Assembly (NCBI GenBank): GCA_033297205.1
Contig: MU859084.1
Location: forward strand, 1 to 64,000
DNA from: Pseudoneurospora amorphoporcata
Taxonomy: Eukaryota > Ascomycota > Sordariomycetes > Sordariales > Sordariaceae
Length of the DNA stretch: 64,000 bases
Direction of reading: 5' to 3'
The notes under the pieces were generated by a model. The model saw only the letters and a list, made by a program, of their open reading frames with translations, was not told the origin of the DNA and made no database searches. Position numbers and translations under genes: made by a program. The first letter of the stretch is position 1, and each line of letters begins with the position of its first letter. Below are positions 44,950 through 57,042 of the stretch, in pieces.

Positions 44950-45975
44950 ATGAACAGAACTCGTAAGTCGATACTGGTCCATGAACCGCATGATATCTGA
45001 TAGGTAACCAACCGCACCTTCCCCACCAAACAATAGGCCCCCTCCTCGCCATCCTCTCCCTCTTCTTCCTAGCCATCTCCCTCGTCCTCCTCTGGTTCGT
45101 CATCCTTTCGGGAATCACCCGCACTTCGCCCCTACGACAGACCTACTTCCTCCGCGCCGACACCAGCGGCATCAGCGGCGCCCGTGCCGTCTCGCAATGG
45201 ACCTACTTCAAGGTGTGCGGCCTCAACAACCAGGACTGCGGCCCCGCGCGTCCTGATCCACCCCTCGGTGATGCCTGGGATAGCTATCCTTCCGGTGCGC
45301 CCGCTGGGCTCACTGGCAAGTATGGTGGACACACGACTAGCCACTACTTTTGGTACATGTGGCGTTTCGGCTGGGTGTTCTTCCTTCTTGCGCTCTTCTT
45401 CGAGACTCTGGCTTTCTTCTCGGGCTTCTTGGCTTGCTTGGGACGCATTGGCGCGGTGATTTCGGCAGCGATTGCTTCGTGGGCGTTGGTCATGTTGAGT
45501 GTTGCTGTTGCTTTGATGACGTATGTTTTTTTTGGCTTTTTCTTTCCCCTCACCCACTTGTCGCTACCCCTATTCTTCCCCTTCCTCCTTCCCCAAACAG
45601 ATACTCGACAGGCAAACCAATATGTACAGTACCGAACTAACAAACTACAGTGCTACCTTCGTCAAGATGCGCAACCACTTCCACCGCGACGGCCGCGACG
45701 CCCACCTGGGCCGCTACGCCTTCGGTTTCTCCTGGGGTGCCTGGGCCGCGCTCGTCATCAGCACCGTTTTGTTCCTCCTAGCCATGCTCGAGCGCGACAA
45801 GAACCGCTACAACAACCGCCGCTCCACTTATGCTACCGATGGTCACGACCGCGTTGTCGCCGACGGCCCCGTGACCACAGGCACCAGTGGAAGAAGAGGG
45901 TTCCTTGGTGGCTGGGGCCGCCGCAGCAACAGTGGCAAGTCCTACGACGGACGGAGGGTTAAGGATGATTACTAA
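44950..45975 (+). CDS. SUR7/PalI-family four-helix membrane protein
   Basis: Exons 44950-44962, 45037-45520 and 45651-45975 give 273 residues. The first exon encodes only MNRT plus one base; donors are GTAAGT and GTATGT. The second acceptor was chosen at TACAG/TGC because it lies just after an ACTAAC branch and joins VALMT to ATFVKMRNHF in phase; acceptors 21 or 39 nt earlier are also in phase. Four membrane helices are visible: ILSLFFLAISLVLLWFVIL, WVFFLLALFFETLAFFSGF, IGAVISAAIASWALVMLSV and WGAWAALVISTVLFLLAML. The first extracellular loop carries VCGLNNQDC, the claudin-like Cys pair of the family. The cytosolic tail is basic and Gly/Ser-rich. Members organise eisosomes or membrane compartments, or act in pH sensing (PalI); which role applies here is not decided by the sequence. 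Confidence 0.87.
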
Positions 45976-47090
45976 ATTGCCATAACGAAAGATGCCAACA
46001 AACCGATCATAACGCCATCGCCTGCGCCCGGTATGAGTGGTGGTCCGGCGTTGGGAACGACGACTGTTGATCATTCGAATCCGTATGCGCCAAGTTGACC
46101 TGCGAGACCTGCTAGGCTTGATTTGGCCGCCTAACTCAAAACAACCGAGAAAAAGAGAGAAAAAAAGGGAAGGAAATGAAGGTTCCCCGTGAGTCGGCCG
46201 GGAATGTGGACATGCGATCAAAAATATGGCGTGGCGTGGCCAACCATGATGTGATTGGCAGAGGAAGTCTTGTGATGATGAATGACATGAATGATTGATA
46301 CCTTTTAGGAGGAACGATTTTTTGCTTGGTTGGATTTTGTTTTTCTTTTCGGTGTGGGATTTTGAACAAGGAAGAGAGGAGAGAGAAGGCAAGACTGTGA
46401 TATACCTTATGACGCGCGAGCCTCTTCTTGATTTCTGGTCGGCACCTAGTCTAGTCTTCATGGCGTTCAAAGTCCTATTTTCCCTAATCAGTTAATGATA
46501 TGACATTTGGTCTATATTCAAATGATCGATTCGTTGTGGCGAGCCTCAATATTACAACCGCCGGTTGAACAAACCGATGTTCGAGAACATGTCAATGTTG
46601 ACGTACTATTGCCATTTTACATAATGAGAGAACTAACTATGGGACACCTTGGTCAGTGTATGATGTACACCGTAATAATGGGACCTGGAGGAGCAGATGG
46701 TCGGCGCAGAACGAGAGAGGAGAACGATGGGTGCAGGTTTTGATTAAAATGAAACAATACCACTATGAAGGGACGATGCGCCTCTTAGTTCTTCATACAC
46801 CCGATCTCAACTCAACTTCATATCACTAGCATCTTTAAATTGGAAGTTGAAAAAGATTGTGATATAGATGGATAGATAAAACACAAAAAAAATCAGGGAA
46901 ATCTCTGGGTTCTACCGTATACTTGAATCCCAGTAATGCCCATGCTAGCCTCCTTCCTTCTTTCCCCCCACTCTCTTATTTGTACTTGTATGATTGTACA
47001 CACGCTATGAATGAACAGGTGGACAGAAAAGGAACATGAGAGACAAACCAACAACTAGCCTCCGAAACAGACAGATAGACCACAACTTAT
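45976..47090. other. convergent 3' regions of the SUR7-family gene and os-5
   Basis: 1.1 kb between convergent genes. Contains T-rich and A-rich 3' UTR-like tracts. No gene recognised. Confidence 0.45.
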
Positions 47091-49222
47091 TTAAGCGGTA
47101 ATACCTGGGCTCACTTGATCCAGCGGCGCAGCGTGGAGAGCGGGCTTCTCAGCCTGACCAGTGAGCAAGCCCTTATGTTTTCGGTCCAGGACGTTGGCGA
47201 CCCACTCAGCCACCTCACGATCTCCCTGGTCGTTGATCGGTCCGTTACTGTTCATGTCGAGCGTGCCGGTGGCGTCGGCGAGCTGGTCGTCCGCGGCCTT
47301 CTCTTCGGCTTCTACTTCTTCCGTGATGGTCTCGGGCCTGCCGAGAGACTTGATCCATGGGTGCATCAGCAGCATCGGGTACGTATGGCGCTTGGCAGGG
47401 ATCTTGTTGAGACAAGATTTGACAAAGTCCTTTGCGGTGCCGGAGTAGCCCTCGGCGGGAAGGTCGGGAGGGTCACCCTCAACGATGGCCTAGAATTTGA
47501 GAGATAAGCTTCAATGTATTTTTCAGGGATGACAAAGAAACAACTTACACTGAGTTGACTGAAGATTGTGCTAGAAACCTCAGGCGGGTACGGATACCGA
47601 CCCATGGCACACTCGATGATTGTGAGACCCAAACTCCAAATATCGCTTTGTACGCTGTAAGTCCCGTCGGCCGCGCCGCCCGCAGCTGACATGCCACCGC
47701 CACTGATGCGTTCTGGTGCCATGTAACTCTGGCAGCCAATGTTGGTCTTTGCTATACTGGCAACGAGATTGCCCGACACGCCAAAATCGCAGATCTTGAC
47801 CTGCCCGTTCGTGTTGACCAGAATGTTGGTGGGCTTAACATCGCGATGGATGATGTTGTGATCTTCTTTCAGGCATTTAAGGCCCATAATCGTCGCATAT
47901 GTAATCTTGCGCAAGATGTTCTCGGGGATACCTCCCGCGTACAGCTTGTCTATACTGCCGCCGTCCATGTACTCGATGCATATGTAAACCGCACCTTCTT
48001 GGTAGAAGGCACCGTAGAAATCGATGATGAAGGGCGAGGAGCACTCATGTAGAATTACGAGTTCCTTGAGAATGGTGGAAAACTTGGATTCGTCCAGTTC
48101 GAGCCTGATCTCCTTCATCGCCATCACCTTGCCTGAAGTGCCACGCGCAGCGGCAACAACAGGACTTAATGGCGAGTTATCAGAAACGTCAGCATCTGGT
48201 GCCGATGCTTGTCGAGATACAGACAGCTTGTTACTCAAGCCTTGCCCAAATCGTGGAAGCTTGGGCTTAGTATGCCGTACTTTGTAGACGGTACCATAGT
48301 TGCCCTTACCTAGCTCGTCCATAACTTCGACCTCGTCTAGCGAGATTTTGAAGGTCTGTCCGTTGGCAAAATTGACGCCTGTCCGTGTGATAGTTGCTGC
48401 GTCTGCAAAAGTGATCCACCCCTTTTCTGCGTCGATATAGTTCTTGAAATCGCTCAGCTTTGACCCGCGGCCTTCTCCATTAATGGCTGGGGCTTTGGAT
48501 TCATGGGCACCCATGTCTGAAAGTTTCGGCGTACCACCCGCAGGCGACCCAGGCCCTCCCGGTAACCCTCCGAGCTTCATTGCTCGCCGTTCGCTCAGAC
48601 TGGGGGCCTTTTTACCCACACCGGAGATAGCAGGTGCGGATTTGGGGAAGCCTTGGGGTGGTGGTCGTGCGATGCCTGGCGGTAACCGAAGGCCACCGGG
48701 CAGGCCACCGGGTGCCGGACCACCGTGGTTCATGTTGTTCAGGTTCAGGTTCATGCTGTGTCCCATCCCTCCCATGCCCCCCATGCCCCCCATGCCCCCC
48801 ATACCTCCCATACCTGATCCCATGGGGCTCATGCCCAGTCCACTATTCTGGGACGACATGCCAGGTCGGGGAGCCATGCCCATCCGTTGTTGATGTAGAG
48901 CTCGTGCCTTTGCCATGAGATCCGTTGGAAGATTTGCTGCGGACGCTGCAGGTCTTCGGGCGGCATTCAGTGTACCAGGGACACTCGAACTGGGGTTCAT
49001 CAGAGTTGTTTGTGGCTCGGAGATGGTCCGTAGTGATGGCACTCTGCGGGGTAGATCGCCTTCTGGTGTGAAGCCAGGCATCGCATCTGAACCTGAACTT
49101 GGCGGGTCCATGGGCGTGCTTGCCTCGGACGACTCGTCGATTGAGCCCGGAGAAGCCGGGTTGCTCTCATCGTCATACTCGTTTGGGCTAGCCGGGCCGT
49201 GATCGGGGTCGTGGTCCGACAT
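47091..49222 (-). CDS. os-5: MAP kinase kinase of the HOG osmosensing pathway (PBS2 type)
   Basis: Phosphorylates the HOG1-type MAPK (OS-2) in osmotic and fungicide (phenylpyrrole, dicarboximide) responses. Exons on the minus strand: 49222-47549 and 47489-47091, 690 residues. The 59-nt intron (GTAAGT...TCTAG) joins TIFSQLS to AIVEGDPP. The first 300 residues are Pro/Ser/Gly/Met-rich and include a run of GMG repeats. Kinase landmarks: glycine loop GKGNYG (305-310), a roughly 50-residue insertion before the catalytic Lys of VMAMKE (370), HRD (459-461), DFG (479-481), and the activation loop VASIAKTNIG with the expected phosphosites Ser489 and Thr493. QSYMAPERI follows. A Gly/Ala insert after APERI (GGGMSAAGGAADG) is a fungal feature. 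The C-terminal tail is acidic. Loop sequence and insert match PBS2/OS-5 rather than MEK-1 or MEK-2. Confidence 0.96.
48761..48814. repeat. in-frame CCCCCCATG microsatellite inside os-5
   Basis: Nonanucleotide-type repeat (CCCATGCCC units) encoding GMG-GMG-GMG in the N-terminal region of OS-5. It keeps frame, so copy-number change would vary protein length only. Confidence 0.85.
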
Positions 49223-50566
49223 GATGGTGGCAAGTTTTATCTTGAGCGCTGTGCGGTACTAGTTCTGTATGCTGCTGGCAAGTGCCAAACCCTTTGTCGG
49301 TGGAAGGTCGTAGCAATATTGCGGCGCAAGCTATTGATGTTGAAGCGGCTCTTCGAAGAGGCGAGGTAAAGGGATATATCGAGACAACGTGGAGAAACGT
49401 GTTTTGGTCGAGAGGCTACTCGGACTCGAGATTGGGTCGGTATAGTCGTCGTCGAAAGGGAAGAAGTTTTCGTTGGGGTTTTGTAGGAGGGGGGAAAGGG
49501 CGTCAGAGACAAGAAAATCGAGAGCGCAGCGTCCAAAGATTTGGCTCGGGTCTGATCTCAAAGCACCACGCTACGATGGTTGGCCTGCTATAGTTTGACG
49601 AGTGTGAGCGGGCAAGCCAAACAGAAAGTGAGCTAGTAACGCGGGTGCAAGCTGGGGTAAGATGGTAGAAAGCTCTGGACACGGGCAAGGAGAACAGCGG
49701 CAGCTGAGACTTGCAGGCTCGTGAACATGGGGCGGGGAGGTTCCAAGCAATGACTTCTTCGAACAGAAGTAGGAATATAGAGGGAAGAGGACGGAGGAAG
49801 AGGAAGAAAAAGAAAGACAACGTACTAGTCGAAGTAGGTAGGGCCGGGCGGAGTGAAGTGAAGGTCTAGTCGAGTCGGTATGGACCCGGTCCAAGATCCA
49901 GTCCAGCTAAAGTAGGGAGGTACCTAAGTAGGAGGAGACTAAAGGTAATGGTGGTGAGGTGGTGTTGACATTGGCTGGCGGGACCTGGATTGGATGTAGG
50001 ACTTTTTACTTTGTTCACCAACTTCTTGGTTCAACCTTGTGAAGTCACTCGAGGTTCCCAGGCTGGAAGGTCAGGTACTGCTGCCGGCGGGCACCTCATC
50101 CACTTAGTGGGCGGGCAGTGGGCACCTCAGAAGCACTGGGCAGACGCGGAGCAGCACGGAGCAGGGGCTTTTGCTCCGGGCCGCAATTTGCTAAAAACGC
50201 CCCTCTACGTGGTCCATGCCTTCCACTTCCAAATTCTTCATGTCCATTCCCGGTCTCCAAAGCTCGCAGGGGCTAATGGGATACGCCGAGAATAGTGCCC
50301 CCATCGTCCAAGGAAAAGGTCACATAATCGCTTCGCCCAACAAACATCTTTTTTTGTCTTTTTCTTCCGACCATTCAACGTTTGAGGAAGCTGGTATTGG
50401 TCCGCTAGTGATTACGGAGCTTGCTCCAGCCGAGTCCCGCTGGATCGCGGGCACCTGACCGGCTCTTCACTATACTGCGCAGATAACTACGGCATATACT
50501 ATCCTATTTCACTGCTAGCTCGAGCCGGGTACACACAGACCGTCGACAGCGAGCTCGGCCGACAAT

Positions 50567-50612
<46 letters not shown>

Positions 50613-53600
50613 CGGGGAAGACTAGGCGGACCATGTGCTGCAGGGGATTTGCCAAGGTTCTACGACTCCCTTCACAGTACTACTCGTCTGGGCTAGAAAC
50701 GCCTTCAGTGCGGAAGGGTCTAGGGACGATTCTAGTCCTGACGAGTATACCGCAGGTACTTCCTAGCTTAATGAATTCGTTTTCTGCATATTCAAAGGAA
50801 CGACGGGACTAGACGAGGAAGAAACATTAGCAGCAGCAGACATATCAGAGACTGCCGCCGCTTTGGCTCCCAGAGTCCCGGTTTTGACATGTAAGACGAG
50901 TATCATGTCGTCGAGTCAGGTACGATGTTCGGCATTTGAGAGAATGCCAAATTGAAACTCCCATACTTCACCCGGATGCCGTACACTCCGCGATGGAGAT
51001 GGGCAATGGTAGGGGAATGGCAGGTACACCAGTTAACGCCAAAAGTCGACATGGTACTTGGAGATACCGCATTCCTTGGTCCCCGCTGGTGTTTAGCAAT
51101 TTCCATGCTTCAGAAAGGAAAGTGGGGCAATTGAGGAGCTAAGCATCTTAAGAAATCTTGCTATGACGTTGTCTCCTGAATCCTGCCTGGTCAGGATTGG
51201 GGAGGCCAGCCAGCGAGAGCCAGCCGAACAACCAACTCACCTCCAGAGGGTTTGGGGAGGGGGGCATTGGTGGATGGAGGGAACAAGAGCCGTGGTTCGC
51301 GCAACCTTGCATGCTACGACGGAAGCTATTGACAGCAGACTGAAGCGAGTCAGCCAGGAACTAGACCACTGCCCGGGTTTGTTCTGTATACCCTCGCGCT
51401 GGTGGTGACTGTGACTGCTGTGTGCTGCTTCGGCTACACACTACTGTGGCATCTCCAAGCGCAGGTTGTATACTGTAGTCTTTGCCGCTAGAGCACTAGA
51501 GGTGAGACACGCGTATAGGGCTCACGATGATTTGGGCTGTGATGGCATTGACCGACGTTTATGGCTGGCATTTGCGTCATGGCAGGAGAGCGGCATTGCC
51601 AAAATCAGGATCAAGTGAAGGACAATCTGCCCAACGCTATGCTGTGATTGAGGAAGCACGATATAGCCCGGCAGGCTAGTGGGCGCAGTGTATATGGGAA
51701 AAACGAAGGATAGAAACGTTCGACCTCGAGAGAATGTGTATGGTCAAACTGCGAATAGCATCCATGTAGTTGCGCATACGCATTGCCTACTTTGTCAGTG
51801 TGTCTTGACGAGGGGATGCACCTCAAAGTCGGGGTTCTTCACGGATTCTCTACACGAAACACGCTGCGATCTGCAAACACCACCTCTCTTGCACCGACGA
51901 TCCCGTGTCTGAGGTCGAAGCGAAGCGCATGTCAATTTCCATCTCTGTACGATCACACGCCCAACAACACGCTAATCGTAGCGTACAAAGCATCACCGTT
52001 TGGATATCCATCAACGCACATCAAATACCATGTAAGCGTCGGTTGGTATCCCCGCGCTGATGTTGACATGGTTATGCTGCTCCGTTCATTCCCATATCCT
52101 ATAGCACAATGAGTTTGCCATGAAGACCTGTTGATGTGGGAGAAGAGCGAGTTGTAAGCTCCAGGGTCCAACAAAGGTACACAACATGACCGCTAACAAA
52201 AACACCGAGCTATATGGCGATGAACCTTGCAATAGCTTCAGACACGAGATATCCCTCAGTGGTCTTTACCAAAAACGACAAGAACGGCTTGATTTAGTCC
52301 TTCATTCGGAGGCCCTGCGTCTTGGTGATGGGTATGCTGATAGTCGACACTGCGGGATCATATCGGATGGATTCCCATTCGACATTGTCCATCAGATACC
52401 GAGTTTCCCGTCCATCAAAGATCGATGATGTGACAGGTGCAGCCTCTCAGCTAGTCCAAAGGGCCCCATGTGCGGCAAAAGACCCATTAGGAAATCCGAC
52501 TTCCTATTGTGAACCTCAACACCGCGTCATTCGTGGAATCCGACAATCTAAAACTGGAATCGCAGAACATCATAGGGTTCCAAACCCGAAATATGGAATG
52601 GCATCTGAAAACAGCATGTATGCCAGAAAAGTATGTATACCGTATTCTCAACGGTCCAGATGCTACATAGACTCGAGATGTTAGCAGCTTGTTCCCGGAA
52701 GTTATGGGTTTTGGAGGCTTGTTTCATGTTGCACCCTTTTTGGTATGTAGAACCTGGAAACCTAAGACGAGAAGCTGGATATGGGCTTGGCAGTTTCTTG
52801 GCATCGTGGGAAGCAGCATTTCGACATACATTTCCAGCGCGGGAACGGCGAGACTTGCGAAGTCAGTGAACTCTGTTAGGCTGCAACCTGGTGATAGACG
52901 TCAGCGTGGAAGAAAGTAGAAGCAAAATGGGTATTGGCTGACGTACCCGTCTATCACTGTCATTCGTCTTCTTCCACTTCTCTGCTGCGCACTCCAGTGG
53001 CTGCCTCCTTTCTTGCTCGGAATGCAATCCTGACCAATCATCCCACATTGTGACCTGCCGAGGCGGCCCCGGCACCTTCCACCACAGTCACCACCTCACT
53101 GTCGGAAGCCCAGGGCTAGGTAGGCTGATGACGCCTGTGCCACATGGAGAGGAAGATACCTACTACCTTAGCTACGCAAATTCCAAGACTTCCCAAGACC
53201 TCAAAGCCTCCAGCCGCCATACCTAATCCTTATCTTTCACCTCAACCCGTCTGTCTCAAGAGCGTGCTCATTTATTGTCTCTGGCTTTCTTCCAATCAAA
53301 AGGATTTGTCAAGCCAATTGGGAAACGCCTTGCTCACATCACATCATCTTTACATCTTACAAGCGTTTCGCAACGGGACCGCTGCATACCACGGACTTCA
53401 GCGTTTGTACCTTGGTTTATCAAGCCTTGCAAGCCGCCAAAACCGGTGAAACGTACAGGGACGTACCCACCGGACCCTGCCTGCCTCAGCCCAGAGTTGA
53501 AAAAAAAAAACCAAAGCCACCCACCTCACCGCGATTTCTGGTCCGTTTTCTCCCAGACCGCAAATTATCAACATTTTCGAAACTCAAGATTTAAGCTCTT

Positions 53601-53667
53601 CCCCGCTTTCAGTTGGCATTACTCAACCCATTGCCCGACTTGAACCCGCTGATTTTTGTGACACTTG
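49223..53667. other. 4.4 kb spacer upstream of os-5 and of the PIN-like gene
   Basis: Should contain the os-5 promoter and leader (49223-49900, open on the minus strand but rich in Pro, Ser and Phe by C/T bias) and the PIN-like promoter (53140-53667, C/T-rich). A 43-nt A run sits at 50568. On the minus strand at about 52740-52860 the sequence reads DFASLAVPALEMYVEMLLP followed by NCQAHIQLLVLGFQVLH, which is protein-like but short and unrecognised. Otherwise nothing. Confidence 0.4.
50568..50610. repeat. 43-nt poly-A run
   Basis: An uninterrupted run of 43 A between GACAATC and GACGGGG. It could be the tail of a retroposed sequence read on the plus strand, but no duplicated flank or recognisable body is visible upstream. 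A simple-sequence expansion is equally possible. Confidence 0.9.
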
Positions 53668-55530
53668 ATGGGTCTCCTCAACATCCGATCGCCGACGTCA
53701 TTGCGGACGGCCGTGCCCGCCGCTGGCGATTCCCTCAACGACTTTTCGATATCAACCACCGCACCCTTCACGGTCTTCGCAGGCGGAGAACATGACTCTC
53801 ACCCTTCCCTCCCCCATCTAGTTCTCCTCGTCTTCGGGGCCGTACTCGAGGTAGTATGTGTCAGTTTGCCTGGATACATCATCGCCAGGCTTGGCCACTT
53901 CGACGCCGAGAAGCAGAAGTTCTTGGCAAACCTTAACGTAATGCTATTTACGCCATGCCTTAGTGAGTTCACACGCAATACAACGTAGTTCCTCCTGCCA
54001 GACAGTATCTCGTGGGCCATTGGCTAACGCTGGGTGGGACAGTCTTCACAAAGCTTGCATCTCAACTTAACGCCGATAAGCTGATTGAACTCGGCGTCAT
54101 TCCCATCATTTTCGTGATGCAGACGTTTGTCTCGTACATGGTCTCGGTTGGAGTCGCAAAATGCTTCGGATTCAACAAGCGCGCTTCCAACTTCGTCACC
54201 GCCATGGGCGTCTTTGGCAACTCCAACTCGTTGCCCATTTCCCTGGTTATCTCGCTGTCGCAAACCTTGAAGGGACTGCACTGGGACCGGATCCCGGGTG
54301 ATAACGATGACGAGGTTGCCGCCCGCGGTATTCTGTATTTAATGATCTTCCAGCAACTTGGCCAGCTCGTTCGCTGGAGCTGGGGATACCATGTTCTTCT
54401 TGCGCCCAAGTCCAAGTACGAGGAATACAACAGCGAGACGATCGAGGAGGGCCGGTACCGCGACGAACCGTATGAGGGTGAGCACGCGGCGCAACTCATC
54501 CAAGGGCTGGATAGCACCCACGAGGTTGGCGAAGAACGTTACGTGCACGGTTATGCGAGCCCAACAACGCAGTCCGACAACTCCGAAGTCTACGAGCCTG
54601 CTGGTCGCACTCCTGTTGCTGGGTCGTCAAGGACCTCTCCTAGTGATTTTGGCGATGACGACTCGGATACTATCCGGAAGGTCGGCAACAACAACACTGT
54701 CTCTGACCACGACGATGGACTCAACGGAATGATGTCGTTCCCTCGCATCAGTAACGCCGATGAACGTGAGGTTCCTGAAGGCTTCACAGCGCGCGTCAAG
54801 GCATCGGCCAAGAAGGTTGCTGCTTCCGTCACTGGTCTTGCTCATACCGTATTCTCTGCTCTTCCGGCTCCCCTACAGACTGTTCTTTCCAAGGTCTACC
54901 GTGGCCTGGCCCGTTTCGGCGCAGGTCTCTGGGAGTTCATGAACCCACCTCTTTGGGCTATGCTCGCTGCCGTCATTGTGGCCTCGATCCCCGATCTCCA
55001 GGAGCTCTTCTTCAAGGACGACACCTTTGTCAAGACCAGTATCACCAGCGCCATCAACTCTTCCGCCGGCGTTGCTGTTCCCTTGATCTTGGTTGTGTTG
55101 GGAGCCAACCTGGCGCGCAACACGCAGAAGCGCGATGAGGTGGACGCCGAGGAGAAGCACATTGGCACCAAGCTGCTGGTTGCTTCTCTCATCAGCCGTA
55201 TGCTCCTCCCGACTCTGATCATGGCGCCCATTCTTGCCATCTTCGCCAAGTATGTGCCTGTCAGCATCCTGGACGACCCGATTTTTGTCATCGTCTGCTT
55301 CCTCCTTTCGGGCGCTCCTAGCGCGTTGCAGCTGGCGCAGATTTGCCAGATCAACAATGTGTACGAGGTAATCATGGGCAAGATTTTGTTCCAAAGCTAC
55401 GTTATCTGGTATGTGAAAATCTCTCTATGACACCTAAGATTAACCCTTTATTGACGGTGTTACTAGGATCCTTCCTTCCACCCTTATGTTGGTCCTGTGC
55501 GCTCTCGAGGTTGTCGAATGGTCTGCTTAA
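53668..55530 (+). CDS. auxin efflux carrier (PIN-like) family membrane transporter
   Basis: Exons 53668-53962, 54043-55408 and 55467-55530 give 574 residues. The N-terminal frame is fixed by HLVLLVFGAVLEVVCVSLPG and LANLNVMLFTPCL joining to IFTKLASQLNADKL; the ATG at 53792 is out of this frame, so the start is the upstream ATG at 53668 (MGLLNIRSP). Donors are GTGAGT and GTATGT. Five helices before and five after a long cytosolic loop (about 190-350, Ser/Asp/Glu-rich) give the PIN/BASS-like layout. The N-terminal half includes the family signature GVFGNSNSLPISLV. The last exon ends in a helix (ILPSTLMLVLCALEVVEW). Yeast relatives (ECM3, YNL095C, YOL092-like) sit in the ER or secretory membranes; the substrate is unknown. 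Confidence 0.9.
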
Positions 55531-56174
55531 ATTAGCGTCCCTGCGCACATAAAGCATCCTTTTCGTCGCCCATATGACTGTTCTTCTTGAGGAACACCTT
55601 TTGGGGTTGGTGCATTGCCTGGTGGAATAACTTGGGCAAATTGTAACATTTCCTTTCTGCACCAGTCGGCGTTCACGGATTAGGCAACGGTTTCGGTTGG
55701 GAGCATGATCTGGGTTCCTTTCCCAGACGTGTTGACGGAAAAGCAAAAAGCACACATAATGGCCTTTGAAGAGACAGGGAAGAATGGATAAGGATGTAAG
55801 ATTAATGAAGCCGATGATCGGTGTTGGGATTGTATAACTTACGACTAACTTGAAATGAGAGCGTTTCGTTATTACCTATAATTCTTGACTATATGGTTAC
55901 TATTCGCTCAGTCTTCCAAGTTTAAATGTTGACATATGTTTCTCGTAGAATGTGCTTGAAAAGATGAACTGATTGTGGAACATGAACTAAGATATCGGCA
56001 ATTCTCGTCAGGTCTACAAAATCAACCGTCGGACTTTTTGTAGACCTGACGAGTACGTTGTTGTATAGGCATATAATCAATCATGGTTTCCTCAACTCCA
56101 GCCCATATCATAGCCTTCCACATTGGTCAACCCGCCCACCAAGCCAGCAAAATGGAGCTTTCACTCTCCAAAAC
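55531..56174. other. convergent 3' spacer with hairpin
   Basis: Lies between the convergent PIN-like and PNPOx-like genes. Contains the perfect inverted repeat at 56004-56053. No gene recognised. Confidence 0.5.
56004..56053. repeat. perfect 18-bp inverted repeat (hairpin)
   Basis: Left arm CTCGTCAGGTCTACAAAA (56004-56021) and right arm TTTTGTAGACCTGACGAG (56036-56053) are exact reverse complements, separated by 14 nt. It lies at the 3' side of two convergent genes and could form a strong stem in RNA of either strand. Confidence 0.95.
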
Positions 56175-57042
56175 CTACCGGATACCATTAACCAGCGCCT
56201 CATTCGTCCCCTCGCTCCTCCCCTCCGGCGGCGCAATAACCCAATCCTGCACCGTCCCCTTCCAATCCGCAATCCGGACATCCCGGATCCCCACCACCAC
56301 CACTCTGACATCCTCATCCGCCACGAATCTTTCTCTTCCATAATCCCCCTCTTCTCCCGCACCTTGCCCTCCTGGTAATATTTGTTGACCAGCAGTGCTA
56401 CCCCTCCGGATACTATTCATCAAAGGTTGCTCGCTGTCAAACGTGTTGTTCTCCAAATGCTTCTCCCGGTAAAACTTCTCCTCCTCGGAGCCGCGGTCGA
56501 CGAGCCGGGCGGAGCCGTTGATGGTCGCGCTGATGGAGGAGACGGCGCTGGTGTTGAGGTTGAACAATAAAGCGGCGAGCGAGGAGGAGCGGTGTTCGGG
56601 GCCCGGGGAGCCGCCGGAGGGACGGCGTTGATGGGAGGTGGAGGGGCGGTGGGAAACCCCTTTAGTCCAATATTATTAGCATTAGGCTGAGTTAGGATGG
56701 AAAGGGAAGTCGGAAGATGGTATATGTGGTATGGGAAAGCAGGAGGTGCTTACAGTCATGAACTAGCAACGACACATTCGGGTTCGCGACCAAGTTGTTC
56801 ATTTTCTTGCTGGAGGGGTTGGTGGTCATGACGATGACGGGGGTTCCGTGGGAGTACGGTGAAGAGGGGAGGTAGGTGTAGTTCATGAGCGAAACGTGAG
56901 GCATGTTGTCGACGCAAGTGGCCAGGTGGAGGAAGCGCGCGTTCTCGAGACATTGGACGACCTCGGGCGGGGGCTCGCTGGTGATGCGCATGTTGGTGTT
57001 GCCGGCCGAGGCCTCGTAGTTGAGAGGTATCTGTTGGTTCAT
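56175..57042 (-). CDS. pyridoxamine 5'-phosphate oxidase-like FMN-binding protein
   Basis: Exons on the minus strand: 57042-56754 and 56659-56175, 257 residues. The intron has a GTAAGC donor and an AG acceptor after TTGGACTAAAG; splicing joins VSLLVHD to WVSHRP, which is in phase. The split-barrel fold is indicated by FLHLATCVDNMPHVSLMNYT (first strands with the FMN-contacting region), VIVMTTNPSSKKMNNL, NVSLLVHD and, after a Ser/Gly/Pro-rich insertion, LFNLNTSAVSSISATINGSA and the late VVVVGIRDVRIADWKG. These proteins (yeast YPR172W/YLR456W-like) bind FMN; true PNPOx activity is not established for the group. The Gln/Gly-rich insert around residues 185-205 is unusual. Confidence 0.85.

Noticed and set aside
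53792..53821. ATG at 53792 as start of the PIN-like transporter
   Set aside because: It is out of the transporter frame and meets TAG after nine codons; the in-frame start is 53668.
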